Assembly: GCA_037176725.1 (NCBI GenBank)
Contig: JAZBRS010000057.1
Span: 87,627,501-87,691,500, forward strand
Reading direction: 5' to 3'
Length of the DNA stretch: 64,000 nucleotides
From: Posidonia oceanica
Taxonomy: Eukaryota > Streptophyta > Magnoliopsida > Alismatales > Posidoniaceae
The position numbers and the translations under genes are program-made. Under the pieces are notes generated by a model. It saw only the letters and a list, made by a program, of their open reading frames with translations, was not told where the DNA came from and ran no database searches. Shown one piece after another: positions 10,914-22,339 of the stretch. Position 1 is the stretch's first letter, and every line of letters starts with the position of its first letter.

Positions 10914-13654
10914 ATGGCTCAAGCAAGCAGTACCAGGGGTCAACACGAGTTCCTCTTCAGCACCCCAATGTCACAAGAGCCATATAACTTCATTTAAGAA
11001 AGAGCTCACCGAATATTCCCCCATACATCCATTCCATTCAACTACTCCTCTGAGAGCTCTACTCCTGTATTATCTGCACCAAATTACAATGGGGAGGAAG
11101 TAGAAAGGGAAAGAGGAATAGGCCATTCTCAACCATGGAGTACCCCATTTGAGCACATGCCTCTTGGGGTAACCTCCCATGTAGGGCCACCCACATTGAC
11201 CGCTTCCTATCTATCTGAGGAAGCAACTAATGAGATCTATCAACTCCTAGCACGGCACCACCCCTTGTTTAGGAGCCTGCAAATTCCATCCGCCCATGGA
11301 CCTTCCTTCCTACACCCTAACCAAAGCCTGTCAACCATGCCCACTCACACATAACCCATACCATCAAACCCTACAATAAACTTCCCTACCCAAGGTCCAT
11401 CTACACAATACCACGCAACACCAATCTACCCCTCCTTACATCAAACCATGCCATCCCCAACAAGCTACCACCAACCACAATACCCAAGGGCACCCCAATC
11501 ACCACTCCTGACCAAGTAGTCCTACCACACTCCGCCTCAGTCCCTACCCTTCTCTCCGCCGTATAACCCCTCTCCATCACCACAATACCACCAGACTCAC
11601 GAGCACTTAAGCCAGGGGCCACCAACCATGTCGGGACCAGACATCAAGAAAATGATCTCAAAGGTACTGGCAGAAGCGGGGGTCACATCTAAAGCACCAG
11701 TAAGCTTTGACACTTCCAAGTTCCCCCGCTTCACCCTTCCACCGGGGTTCAAGATGCCCAAAATGCAAAGATATGATGGGATGGGTGATTCGAAGAATCA
11801 TTTAGTAACTTTTACCATGGATGCCCTACCCTATCAACATGATAATGAGCTTACTATCTACCCCTTCTTCAAGAGCCTGGAGGGCGAAGCACTGAGATGG
11901 TTCAACACACTCACGGCATACGATCTCAGTGACTTCAAAATAGTGTTGGAAAATTTTTTGCACCAGTATGGCCATCACATCCAGCACAAGCCCATGATAG
12001 GGAACCTCCTCGCTGAAAAGATGAAACCCGATGAGGAGTTTGCCACCTTCGCAAGCAGATGGAGGGACATGGTTGCCAGGTCTGAATGTTATATCCCTAA
12101 AAGCTAGGCGGTTGAGGTCATTGCTCGAAATACCACAGGGGCCCTCAGAGCGGGGTTACTAGTTAGTGACCTCCAAACATACCCTCAGCTCTACGAACGT
12201 GCTGCAAGGATCCTCCGCAACAAGGAGGACTTACCATTCTTAGAGCTCGACGGAAGGGGCAAGAAGAAGACCTCTGGCTACACTCTTAAATGGATCATGG
12301 GTAGTGTGGCACCGGTCTCAACTCAACTAGGGCAGTAAAGAGGGAGAAATCCCCAATACCAATCTGGGTACCTAGTTCAGGCCCAAGGGCAGCCAGTTTA
12401 GTATCAAGGGCAGCCAGTCCAGTATCAAGGGCAACCAGTCCAATACCAGTCTGGGTATCAATTTCAGAGTCAACCAGAGCAGTACCAAGGGCAGTCAGTC
12501 CAATATTAAGGGCAACCAATGCAGTACCAGGGGCAGTATCCTGGTCAGAATCAGCCAGCACCACTACAGCAAGCCCCACAAGCACCAATACCGCAACAAC
12601 CCCAACAGCACCAACAACAACATCCTCCATACCTGGTATATGCCCAATAAGGGCAACAAAGTAATCAACCCAGGTGGCAACAACAGGGGCAGAGGAGCTA
12701 CAACAATGTCCCTCCACCGCGAAACTACAAAGGCCCTCAAGGGCAAAACTACCCTCCATTTCTTGAATCACTCCACGATGTATTCAGGATGCTGGTTGAA
12801 AGTGGCTCCCAATGCCTCGGCCAAATCCTCCCAATGCCAATATGTCCAAGTACTGCCCATACCATCAAAAGAACGGGCATACACTAGAGGAATGCTTCAC
12901 GGTCAAGGATAAAATCTATGACCTAAATGACTGAGGGGAGATTATGTGGTTTGAGCTTAAAGCAAGGCTGAGGGCAACTCAAAAGGGTCAGCAAACGATG
13001 CAGATACATTAGGATCCCTCGCTCGTGGTAGCTCCCATAGAGGCAGAAAGCATCCTATCAGTAGTTCGGTCCGAATTGGCAACCATCCAGCATATACAAG
13101 CAGAGCCAGAACAAGGCCCATCAGACGAAGAAGATAGTGAGCCAGATACACCCTCAACGTCTGTGCCAGAAGTATGGTCTGATGAAGGGCCCATTTATGA
13201 TGAGTATGCTGACTCAGACTGGTATGAAGCTGAGGTTGCACTCCATTTACTTTGCCAAGGTCTTCAAGCAACCCGGGCAGTAATCAGTCCTCCTCCCAAG
13301 CCTCCTGATCCTACCAAAAGAGGTGGGTACACTAGGGGCAGTCATGAATACAACATCCAAGGAGAGGTCAACGCAGAGCTCAATAAAGACATTAATCTGA
13401 TAAAAGCCTCACTCAAACACAAAGCCACCAGGGGCACACTGCTTGAACGGGTTGAGATGAGTCCGACTTTGACTCGGTTAAAGCAAGGACTAGACGCAAA
13501 CCAAAAGAAAAATAGAAAGATGTGCCACACTTATTCGATCACTCCACACCAGGGGCAGACTTCTACAGTCACCCCTCAAGTAAGTCCCCTCATCTGGGAA
13601 GGGGAGTGCGAAATTCCACTGAACCTAACTAGGGGTAGTGTTTATTTATTGTAA
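10914..13654 (+). pseudogene. gag: gag-like pseudogene of element A
   Basis: The frame opens with ATG at 10914 (MAQASSTRGQ), then a P/Q-rich N-terminus. A clear retrotransposon Gag core follows at 11628-12107, with FPRFTLPPGFKMPKMQRYDG, EGEALRWF and FATFASRWRDM typical of plant Ty3/gypsy Gag. A glutamine-rich repeat (QYQGQPV) spans about 12370-12560. A zinc knuckle of the Tat type (CPYHQKNGHTLEEC) lies near 12850-12895, and an acidic C-terminal region at 13025-13654. In-frame stops occur at 10995 (TAA), 11352 (TAA), about 11517 (TAG), 12105 (TAG) and about 12336 (TAA), plus frameshifts. Most stops could come from CAA or CAG by C-to-T change. No protease active site follows. Gag would form the virus-like particle. 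Confidence 0.8.
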
Positions 13655-14126
13655 AATATGTAAATAAGACATTTAGTTTTCCTTTTCCTTTTATTCCTTT
13701 ATTTATATCAAATGCTATGCTAAATAATAAATAATAAATAAAATTAAAATAGTGATTGATGAGTGTAAGTTACGCCCAACAAATTAGGGGATCAAGTAGA
13801 GCTACTAAAATATTATCTAGGCAGAGAATGTAACACCCAGGGAAGGTCCAACAACTGGTTGTGACAGCGTGAAGATCTCTTCAGATCCGTGGAAGTTGCA
13901 TGTACTCTAAAAGTACACCCTTAATTAGCATGCTAAACTCTAGAAAGAAACAAAGACCGAGCACTAGCCAAGGAAAAAAGTTGTATCCAAAATAGAAAAG
14001 AAACTGAGCAACTAGGATAACCTCAACTTTGTCCTATCTGCACATACACTTGCACGGGGAGGTAAGAATAAGGCGGGCTCAGAACTAAGGCATATCATAA
14101 AACCCGCTTGCCCTAAATAGCGTTGA

Positions 14127-14343
14127 ATCCTAGCGTAAATCCGAGAGGGTGGTGATGGATGAGCGTGCCTAACCCAACCTAGAAAGCGCACAAAAGAGGG
14201 GAGTGCACGAAAATACGAGTACACCGTCATAGCATAAGCCCAGAAGGTAGTGATGGGCGGGTACTCGAAACAGGGTGAGACAACAAACGAAGTAAGTGTG
14301 CCGTCATAGCATAAGCCCGGAAGGCAATGATGGGCGGGCACTT
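14127..14343 (+). repeat. Three imperfect copies of a ~78-bp unit
   Basis: The core CATAGCATAAGCCC..GAAGG..TGATGGGCGGG occurs at 14226 and 14303, with a more diverged copy near 14127-14170. Confidence 0.6.
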
Positions 14344-14734
14344 ACAGGAAATAACAAGAGAGGGGAACCCCAAAAAAAAAAAAAACAAAGTAAAGAAAGA
14401 AAGAAAGTTCAAAGAAAAAAAGAAAAAGAAAAGAAACCCCAGGAAATATTAAGAGCACTAGGACCAAACCTGGCAAGCGGAACTTAAAAGCTCAAGCCAA
14501 CGTCGAGAGCTTGTTGTACCTCGAACCTCCCCCATCCTATCTCACTCACAGGCAAAGGGCAGGGAACCCTAGAGGTTCAAGGACTGAGTAAACAAAGGAG
14601 ACAATACTCAACTAAGGCTAGTACGAGTTCATAAGTTCTCTAAAGATCAAGCATGATAGAAGAGAAGGCCCTCTCACCTTGGATAATGTGAGGTAATAAT
14701 GCCAGATCTCTAAGAAGGAAAGGGTTGTGATCAC

Positions 14735-14960
14735 ACTCATCAAAAAAAAAAAAGAAGAGAAAATCCAAAAAGACAAAAAATAGAAAATCCCCAAAAAGAC
14801 AAAAAAAAATAGAAAATCCAAAAAGACAAAAAAAATAGAAAATCCAAAAAGACAAAAAAATAGAAAATCCAAAAAACCAAAAAATTCAGAAAATCCCAAA
14901 AAACCAAAAAAAAATTAGAGAAACTGAAAACTCAAAAAAATTAGAAAATCCATGGAAAAG
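14735..14960 (+). repeat. A-rich tandem repeat
   Basis: Roughly 25-bp units of the form TAGAAAATCCAAAAAGACAAA, about eight copies. The phenylalanine-rich minus-strand ORFs over it are artefacts. Confidence 0.75.
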
Positions 14961-16260
14961 ATCTAAAAAGAAGTACCATCCATTCTACATTCAAGTGAAA
15001 ACTTGGTAGGTAGGGAAAACTGGAATTAGTTTGGCCGATGATGCAATCATTGACTCACTCAGATTTGGAGATAGTGTCCTACTCAAGCGTGTCTCACGGC
15101 TTGGGTGTGTTCTCTCAACAAAGACATTGCCTCTACAATAATCTTTAGAGTATCTACGAATGACTCACAATCGGCGTCCACTGGGCTCCGATTTTCCTTC
15201 TCTCAGCTGAGGTCAAGACTAATCCCCCCCACCTAGTTCCCAAGCAGATAAAAGCAAGTAATATTGATTAAGGGAGTACTTTATTTCCTATACAAGTATA
15301 ACTTAGTCAATATCCCTAGGAACTGAGAAGGGTCCACCTGCAATTACTAACATGTGTTATTAAGTGCACAGGTGTAAAGCTTACAATATGAAGAATGAGC
15401 TCACGCCTTGGGGGCTCATACGGTGCACAAGGCACAACCACTTCGACTAAAAGGCAAACCCCGGTTTGGCAAATGAAGGGTTCACTCCCTCACTTGGTTC
15501 TTTATTCATAGAACCTCTTTACTTGCCAAATTGAGTTGTGGGACGATGGTCCTTTCTTGAGAGTACTGGTCACAATCGAGGACGGAAAACACTTGACCAC
15601 AACAAATTGCATTCATTCATTTTGCATATGTCCATATGGTTTGGGACCAACCGTACCCCACCGGCCTAACCTAGCATATGGACCATTCATTGCATTGTGT
15701 GTTGACCTTGCATTATCATTGTTTGCTTGAATCATGCATCCATGCATTTATTTCTCTTATCATTGGAAGTAGAGCACGAACGGAGTAATGTCCTTCATGA
15801 GTGTTACAAACCCTTAGAATATGTGATCCTCCCAGAACCTACCTATTCCTACCTATCTTTTTATCTATTCCAATTTGAGTAAAATCTCAAACATGATGCC
15901 AAAGAGCACTTCCTTTCGATCGGTGATAGGGTAAAATCCCCACATTCTCCTCCTTAGTTTCTGCCCCGTTGAAGTACATCTCTACATGGTTGACAATGTC
16001 TCGACACTGGCTGCAACAAATAGCTTCGAAACCGGCTTGACCCCTCCATGCCAGAGCCTTCAATATGATGGCACTTAATGGAACCACTCGGCAGTGTGAC
16101 AATCTCCCGAAATCGAGTCAGTTCACCCATTCTTTTTCTTTTTCTTTTTCTTTTAATTTAGTTATCCCTAGCGGCGGATTGTTTGAGACAGAGCTCCCCT
16201 CTTTAGGAAATGCTCAATGGGACATCATTCTTACCTTGGAGCCGATCTTATTCCAAGATC

Positions 16261-16279
16261 AACTCCAAGGATGGGCATC
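16261..16279 (+). other. Polypurine tract of element A
   Basis: AACTCCAAGGATGGGCATC abuts the 3' LTR. The same site at 22321-22339 reads AAGGAGGGGCATC. It primes plus-strand DNA synthesis. Confidence 0.75.
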
Positions 16280-18162
16280 TGTAGATATCTCATTTTCGTA
16301 TTTCCGAGAGTTCATTAAGGATAGGAACCTTTGAGGTGCCCTAAATCACATAACTAAGAACCTATAACACATTTTCTAGTTTTTTCATGATTTACTTAAA
16401 AACATCACTTGATTTTACTTAGTTCATTGTCGTTGGCTGTGGCAGAGTTGACACACTCAAACTAGTGGCACGTTTGAGCACCCTGAACACCTTTTATTCT
16501 ACTCAAACTAGTGGCAAGTTTGAGTACCTTTAACCTTATTTAGTGAGAGTTTATTAGCTGTGGCAGAGTTAATACTCTCATTTCACTCAAATCAGTGGCA
16601 CATTTGAGTATTTTAATGTTAAAGAAGATGTTTTTATGATTTCATGGAATTTCTAAAGTTTTCCCGGCCTTTAACATGTTTCTCTGAATTAAGATAAAAG
16701 ACAAGGTTAAAAATGCAAAAAGACCAGCTCGTTGCCTCCGCAAACGGCGACACAGCTAGTCGCCACCACCACTGGTGACTAGACTGTGATGTCGTCATAG
16801 AGACAAGCGACTAGAATCCTGCCACTCTCTCTCAGCATATTTTGTCATCCTGAACATTAATATAATATATGGGATTTTTATAAACTATTATAACATTTTT
16901 CCCATAATTATTGATATTTCTACAATTTTTTTAACATTAAATATATGGTATATTATGTATATCATATTAAATATAATTGATTAATGAAGATTCTAGAAAA
17001 TCCTAGATTTTGGTGACAACCAGACTTTATCCTGATTTTTTAACACATTTTTAATGTGTCAAATCCTTCTTAAAAATCTAAAATCACATTTAAAATGAAG
17101 TCTGGAATATTCTAGGACGTAGGCGCCGCTATTAGTAGCGAGTACACTCCACAGATATTTTTTTCATATCTTCCACGTCATTTCTACGTCATTAAAAATA
17201 AAATATCTCTTCTAGACGCCACATAAAGGGGCGACTAGCTGACGTGGAATTTGCTATTATCAGTTGCGCTATCTAGCACGGCTTTGTCGCGCTAAGATAT
17301 CTGCAACCAGGTGCCACTTCAAGCGGCGACTAGCTGACGTGGACCGTTCTGTTACCTGAACAGCGGACTTCCACGTCCTTTCCACGTCATTAATTTGGGA
17401 TATTTGTGCTTGTCGCCTCTCCTACAAGTGACTTGCTATAATATCTAATTTTGTCTCTAGAAAATTCCTAGATCTGATCTTTTCGAGCCCCACACCTCTA
17501 TAAATGGGCTCTGAGAGCTACTGCTCAAGAGGAGGCATTTTTGAGAGTCAGGAGTTCCTGTGTTCCCTAGAATAGGAGATATTTTCCATTTTTTAGATTA
17601 AGAGAGAGAGAGATCCTAGCCTCCACTCTGTCAAATTATTTTGAGAAACCCTAGATCCTAGAGATCATCTACTTTAGATCAACCTTAGATCCTAGAGATC
17701 AGCCTAGTCGGAGCTCCGTCCGTGCCTCCACTTCCTCAGTCTATGCCATAGAGCACGAGGGTGAAGGGAGTAATTTTTCCAATCTAGTTTATTTTCATTA
17801 CTGCATTCCTTAATTAGGACCCATAGCATATGCATGCGAGGATCCACCCTCGGTTAGTATTAGATTCGTTTATTTATGTTATTTTCTTGTTTATCTGATT
17901 TGTTTACTACACTCGAACTTACCTAGATCCCTGTTATTTGTTTTGATGGATAGGAACACGCTCACATAGCACGAGGACGCCGCTAGACGACATCCTGCCG
18001 TTGATCCAGTAAGCCGACGACCCACATCATTCACATCTCCCCCAGGCATCTTGTCAGCTAGCATCAAGCGAATCGACGAGTGGCGATCACAACAAGTAGA
18101 CGACGTCGTAGAAGTGCCAACTACTTCATTTTCATCTACACCCCCCAAAATCCACATCCACA
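16280..18162 (+). mobile_element. 3' LTR of element A
   Basis: TGTAGATATCTC to CCACATCCACA. Collinear with 6848-8696 with scattered substitutions and one extra U3 repeat unit at about 16465-16540. TATAAAT at 17499. Confidence 0.9.
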
Positions 18163-18167
18163 ATCCT

Positions 18168-20834
18168 GATTTTGTAGTCCTTCGTCGGCGGTTTTCTCCC
18201 AAGGATGTGCTCGGTCGTGGCGGCCCACCTATTCACCAACCCCAAGCCTAAGTCCCCATTAATCCCAAACCTAGCCTAAACCCAAGCCTTGTCCAAATCC
18301 TAGCCCAAGCCCAACCAAAAAAAACCCAAAACACTCAAAGTCCACTTTGGATCGTTGGACGCTGTATCAGTCTGCGTCTTACGTAAGACGCATGGAAAGA
18401 TGCGTCTTACGCAGCCAGATTGATTACAGCGTAGGACGCTGTATCAGGCTGTGTCTTATGTAAGACACAGTTCGGCATAGCATCCTACACACCGTGACTG
18501 ACAGAGCTCGAATTTTGGCTTCCAATTGATCTAGAAGTGCAAATACACTTATGCCCTCCATCAAAAAGACAATCCCGACCTAGTCCTATGTCCCTTCGTT
18601 TCAACTTCACATGTTATGACCCCATGCAACCCATATATGCATTTTTTCTCTTCTTCCATGGGGATGGCAACACATTTCTGGCGTTTGGCTTCCAGAGCAC
18701 AACAAGTCCAGCTTGACCTGAATTCTCATAAACCTGGCCACCCTGAACAACTATCGGACCTTCCCCAGAAGCACTAGACCCTTCTTAGCCACCATAGTTG
18801 CCGTTCGAGCCACTGCAATATCCGAGAGAGCCGCTGGCATCGAGGAAGCAACACCAACCATCAACATAGGTAAGTATCCTTTCCTCCTAGCTTAGAACCT
18901 TAAGTTTTACATCGTGGATACTTGTTTTGATGCATGTTATATGAGTTTTGCTCCCGTTATACCTCTGCTTGCCATCATTTTCTTTTTCCGGTGATGGGTT
19001 CACCGGCCATGTGAGGCTGTCGGCCACTGAGCATGGCCGAGAACCCAATCACCCCATTGTTTGCATCCTAGGATACTTCATGACCTTCCCCAGCCTCCAC
19101 CATGAGTCAAGGCTGCGCAGCATGGGCTCCCCGTCCGTTCAACGGCCGGAGAACTCATCAGATTCCGGTGAAAGGCAAGTGGAGGTGGGGAGCTGATTTC
19201 TCATATCCATTATCTATAATAACTGCATGGTTATGATCGTGGATGTATGTTCTTGCTTAATGAATGGTTTTTGCTTTGATTCGAGTCAATTTGAATGCAT
19301 AATTCCTCAAGAATCTCTGTCAGTGTGTAAGATGTTGAACTTGGTGTGTCTTACGTAAGACGCACCAAATCTAGCATCTTACATAACTGCTATGATTTTT
19401 ACATCCTCTCTTCCCCAAAAGTGTTTTGATGTTTATAGATGCTTGATTCATGATGCATACAGAGCTTTTTAACATATTCATATCATGTTTTGCTTCATAA
19501 GATCAACATGTAAAAATCATGCATTGCTTTCTAAGATTTATCAGAGTTTCTGTTTCTCAAGTGTAAGACGCTTGACATCACAGCGTCTTACACTCTTGCC
19601 TAGTTTTCCCCTATTTTTCTCATCAAAAGGAGTTTTATTAATTCTCTGGGATCTGATATATGCTGCAATGAAGATGTTTTAATCTTATTCATGCCATGTT
19701 TTGGTTTTATACTGACTTCCATGGTATTTATTTACTTTATTCAAAAATCTGCATTTTTGGGTGTAAGACGTAGGATCTTGTGCGTCTTATGTAAGACGCA
19801 ATATCTGATGCGTCTTACACCCCAAACAGTCATTTTCTACTATTGACTTTCAAAATCATTTTAAATCATTTGCAAATTGACTCCAAAATGCCTACCATGT
19901 TTAAAAAACCATTTCAATGATATCTTGGCTCCCATGACCAATGACCTTTATCGATTTTCTGTTTATTTAGCCATTTAGTGAAGTTTTCTGCTTTTCTGTG
20001 TTAGACGCAGAGCTTCATGCGTCTTACATAAGACGCTGAGGATTCTAGCGTCTAACACCTCCAGTACATTGAACTCTGATTTGAGATTTTCTAGTCTTGA
20101 TTCTGATCATGTTTACTTCTGTTTTGGCTATTTAGCCTATTTTACACATCTACAGTCGTTACATGGCTTAGAATATCATTTCTAGCACATTTTCAAAAGC
20201 ATACAGCATTTTGTTTTCAAGACATGATTTGATTCCCCTTGCATGCCACATCCTTGCATTGCATGGTTTTATCCGATGTCTTGTTTCTCGCCTGCACTGC
20301 ATTAGGACAATGATGCTTACTGCCCGAGGTTCATATGGATTGAGGTTCCTCTTTCCAAGATGCGGTTAGCGCCGCTAAACACATAGGATGCATGTTTTGT
20401 TTTCCATTATACATCATGGCATTAAACATACATTTTTAGCATGTTTTCAAAGGCATTTAGCATGTTTTACAAAGGCATAGCATTCATCGCCAGGGGGCGT
20501 ACAATAAATGGCATTATTGCCTACATTAGCCACAAATCAACGGAATAGTCCAAAAAGACCGACTCTCTTGGGCGCAATGGGGTGCCTAACACCTTCTCCT
20601 TGCGTAACTGGAGTCCTTTCCCAATCTCTGGCCCACAATGACCTTGTGTCATATCCTTTACATTTTTATTTAATTTGCATGTTTTTCGGTTTTCCTCGTC
20701 TTTCCGATTTTCAAAATAGTCTAGGTGGCGACTCCAATGTTTTGTTTTCTTTTCTTTGACTTTCGCCTGTTTTCTTACATCTTTTTGCCGTGACTCATGA
20801 TTCGGCAATCAAGCCATTCGGCCACATGGTCACA
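18168..20834 (+). mobile_element. Solo LTR B, main part (family I, plus)
   Basis: It continues the 12-bp tip at 6836. Right after A's duplicated ATCCT the sequence aligns with LTR G from its 13th base (GTCG.CG.TGG then GCTCCCA-like). It ends TGGTCACA at 20834, as LTR G does (GGTCACA at 46065), and is followed by GTATC, the same five bases as at 6831. Landmarks: TATATA (about 18634), splice-donor-like ATAG|GTAAGTAT (18870), and the GGTGGCGACTCC block (20723). Palindromes are of the TGCGTCTTACGTAAGACGCA type (18373, 18451, 19345, 19781, 20018). Confidence 0.85.
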
Positions 20835-20839
20835 GTATC
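20835..20839. repeat. Right target-site duplication of LTR B
   Basis: GTATC, identical to 6831-6835. Confidence 0.75.
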
Positions 20840-21219
20840 AAATCAAGCAGTTTGTCAAAGTGGCTAGATTAAAAAAGGTGACTATTGTCTTCTGCACGAT
20901 TAATCAAGCGGGACACCCATGATAGACTATAACGAAAAGAGTTGTGAAAATTTGGGCTCCCAGTAAGATTCACTATGGCCTACGGCACCCGGACAATCAC
21001 ACACAAGGTCATGCAAGCAGCGAAGAGAAACAAGCAAGGAGGAGAAGGAGAAGGACATACCGGATTCTCATGAAACGCCCGCATTAGGTGCTTAGGAATA
21101 TCGATCACCTTTTCTATGGCCCAAGTAGAAGAGGAAAATGACGGGAGCTTCAGGATTAATGAAGGATTAGGGAAAAGAGGACTAAATGCATGCAATATCT
21201 TCACATACGTCGAGTACAT
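20840..21219 (-). pseudogene. Plant-mobile-domain-like pseudogene, upstream piece
   Basis: On the minus strand an open frame from ATG at 21219 contains EKVIDIPKHLMRAFHENP, followed by a donor-like GTATGTCC at about 21060. Further on (about 20900-20845) a second coding-like stretch with LINRAEDNSHLF and HFDKLLDLI is broken by a stop. Its sequence layout (W..L......LL.L, to be followed by F.F....EEV..LLGL) continues at 4537-3984 once LTRs S and B are removed. I therefore read both as one antisense gene of element C, comparable to the antisense gene at 57018-58508 in element G. The family is inferred. Stops make it a pseudogene. Confidence 0.5.
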
Positions 21220-21223
21220 CCTA

Positions 21224-21376
21224 CTTTTATAGCGCCCCTTGAAAGATAATTCAAGTTTGAGGTAGAATAGGAGGAAGCTAGTTCGGCACCTCCGCTACAA
21301 GCGACTAACCTCGACGCCCCATAGAGCGGCAACAGACTTCGACGCCTCAAACAGCGGCGACTGAAATAGGAAGTCC
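21224..21376 (-). promoter_or_regulatory. Promoter of the antisense gene in element C
   Basis: TATAAAAG on the minus strand (21231-21224) sits upstream of the gene piece above. About 60-145 bp further upstream are repeated CCGCTACAAGCGAC, CGACGCCCCATAGAGCGGC and CGACGCCTCAAACAGCGGCG motifs. These are the palindrome type also found in LTRs A, C, E, K and S. The ATG at 21219 is so close to the TATA box that translation probably starts further in. Confidence 0.5.
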
Positions 21377-21429
21377 CACCAGGGCACAATTCAGGCTTTG
21401 AGCCATTTCAAGGAGTGAACCCTTCTTCA

Positions 21430-22339
21430 CTGCAAAAGACAAGAGTCCTGGCCCCAAACTCAGAGCGATATTAAAGAATGAGCTCACACCTTGGAAGCTC
21501 ATATAGTGTACGAAGACACATCCTCTTCGAGCAAAAGGTATTCACCTGTTTGGCAAAGGAAGGGTTCACTTCCTCACCCGGTTCTCTATTCATGGAACTC
21601 CTTTACTTGCTAAGTCGAGTTGTGGGACGACGGTCCTTTCTCGAGAGTACTGGTCACACTTGAGGACGGAAAACACTTCACCACAACGAATTGCATTCAT
21701 TCATTTAGCATATGTCTATATGGTTTGGGACCAACCGTACCCCGCCAGCCTAACCTATCATATGGACCATTCATTGCATTGAGTGTTGACCTTGCATTAG
21801 CATTGTTTACTTGAATCATGCATCCATGCATTATTTCTCATATCATTGGAAGTGAAGTGCAGACAGAGCAATGCTCTTCAAGAGTGTTAGAAATCCTTAG
21901 GATATGTGATCCTCCCTTGTTCAACTCCTAGCTACCTTTTACCATTCCAATCTAAGTAAACTCTCAAATAGAATGCCACGTTTTTTTCTTTTTCGATCGG
22001 TGATAGGGTAATTTCCCCATGATCATTCCTTTTAGTTTCTGCCCCATTGAAGTTATCTCCACATGGTTAACATGGTCTCGACACCGGCTGTGACACATAG
22101 CTCCGAAACCAGCTTGATCCCTCCATGTTTGAGTCTTCAATATGACGGCATTTTAATTGAACCATTCGGCTGTGTGACAACATTCCAAAACCGAATATGT
22201 TCACCTTTCTTCGCATTTCTTTCATCCCTAGTGGCTGACTATTTGAGAGCGAGCTCCTCTTTTCGGGAAATGCTCAATGGGACATCATTCTTACCTTGGA
22301 GCTAATCTTATTCCAATATTAACTCCAAGGAGGGGCATC
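21430..22339 (+). other. 3' UTR and polypurine tract of element C
   Basis: From about 21470 it is homologous to 15385-16279 of element A. It ends in a polypurine tract, AAGGAGGGGCATC (22327-22339), directly before LTR C. It places the antisense gene just upstream, between the (lost) coding region and the 3' LTR. Confidence 0.75.

Larger units (their letters stand above)
13655..16260 (+). other. 3' non-coding region of element A
   Basis: No pol remnant is visible. The part from about 15385 to 16279 is conserved with 21470-22339 upstream of LTR C, including GAATGAGCTCAC and GGTTTGGGACCAACCGTACC. This shared 3' region ties the gag-only element A to element C. Confidence 0.7.
6848..18162 (+). 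mobile_element. Element A: complete gag-only LTR retrotransposon (family II)
   Basis: Two family II LTRs (6848-8696 and 16280-18162) bound 7.6 kb with a degenerate primer-binding site, a decayed gag-like region with a zinc knuckle, and a polypurine tract. No protease, RT, RNase H or integrase motif appears in any frame. That is the layout of non-autonomous terminal-repeat elements with a GAG domain (TR-GAG class). Presumed target duplications are ACCCC (6843-6847) and ATCCT (18163-18167), which differ by two C-to-T changes. Confidence 0.85.

Noticed and set aside
14618..14899. Phenylalanine-rich, membrane-like ORF
   Set aside because: Reverse of the A-rich tandem repeat.
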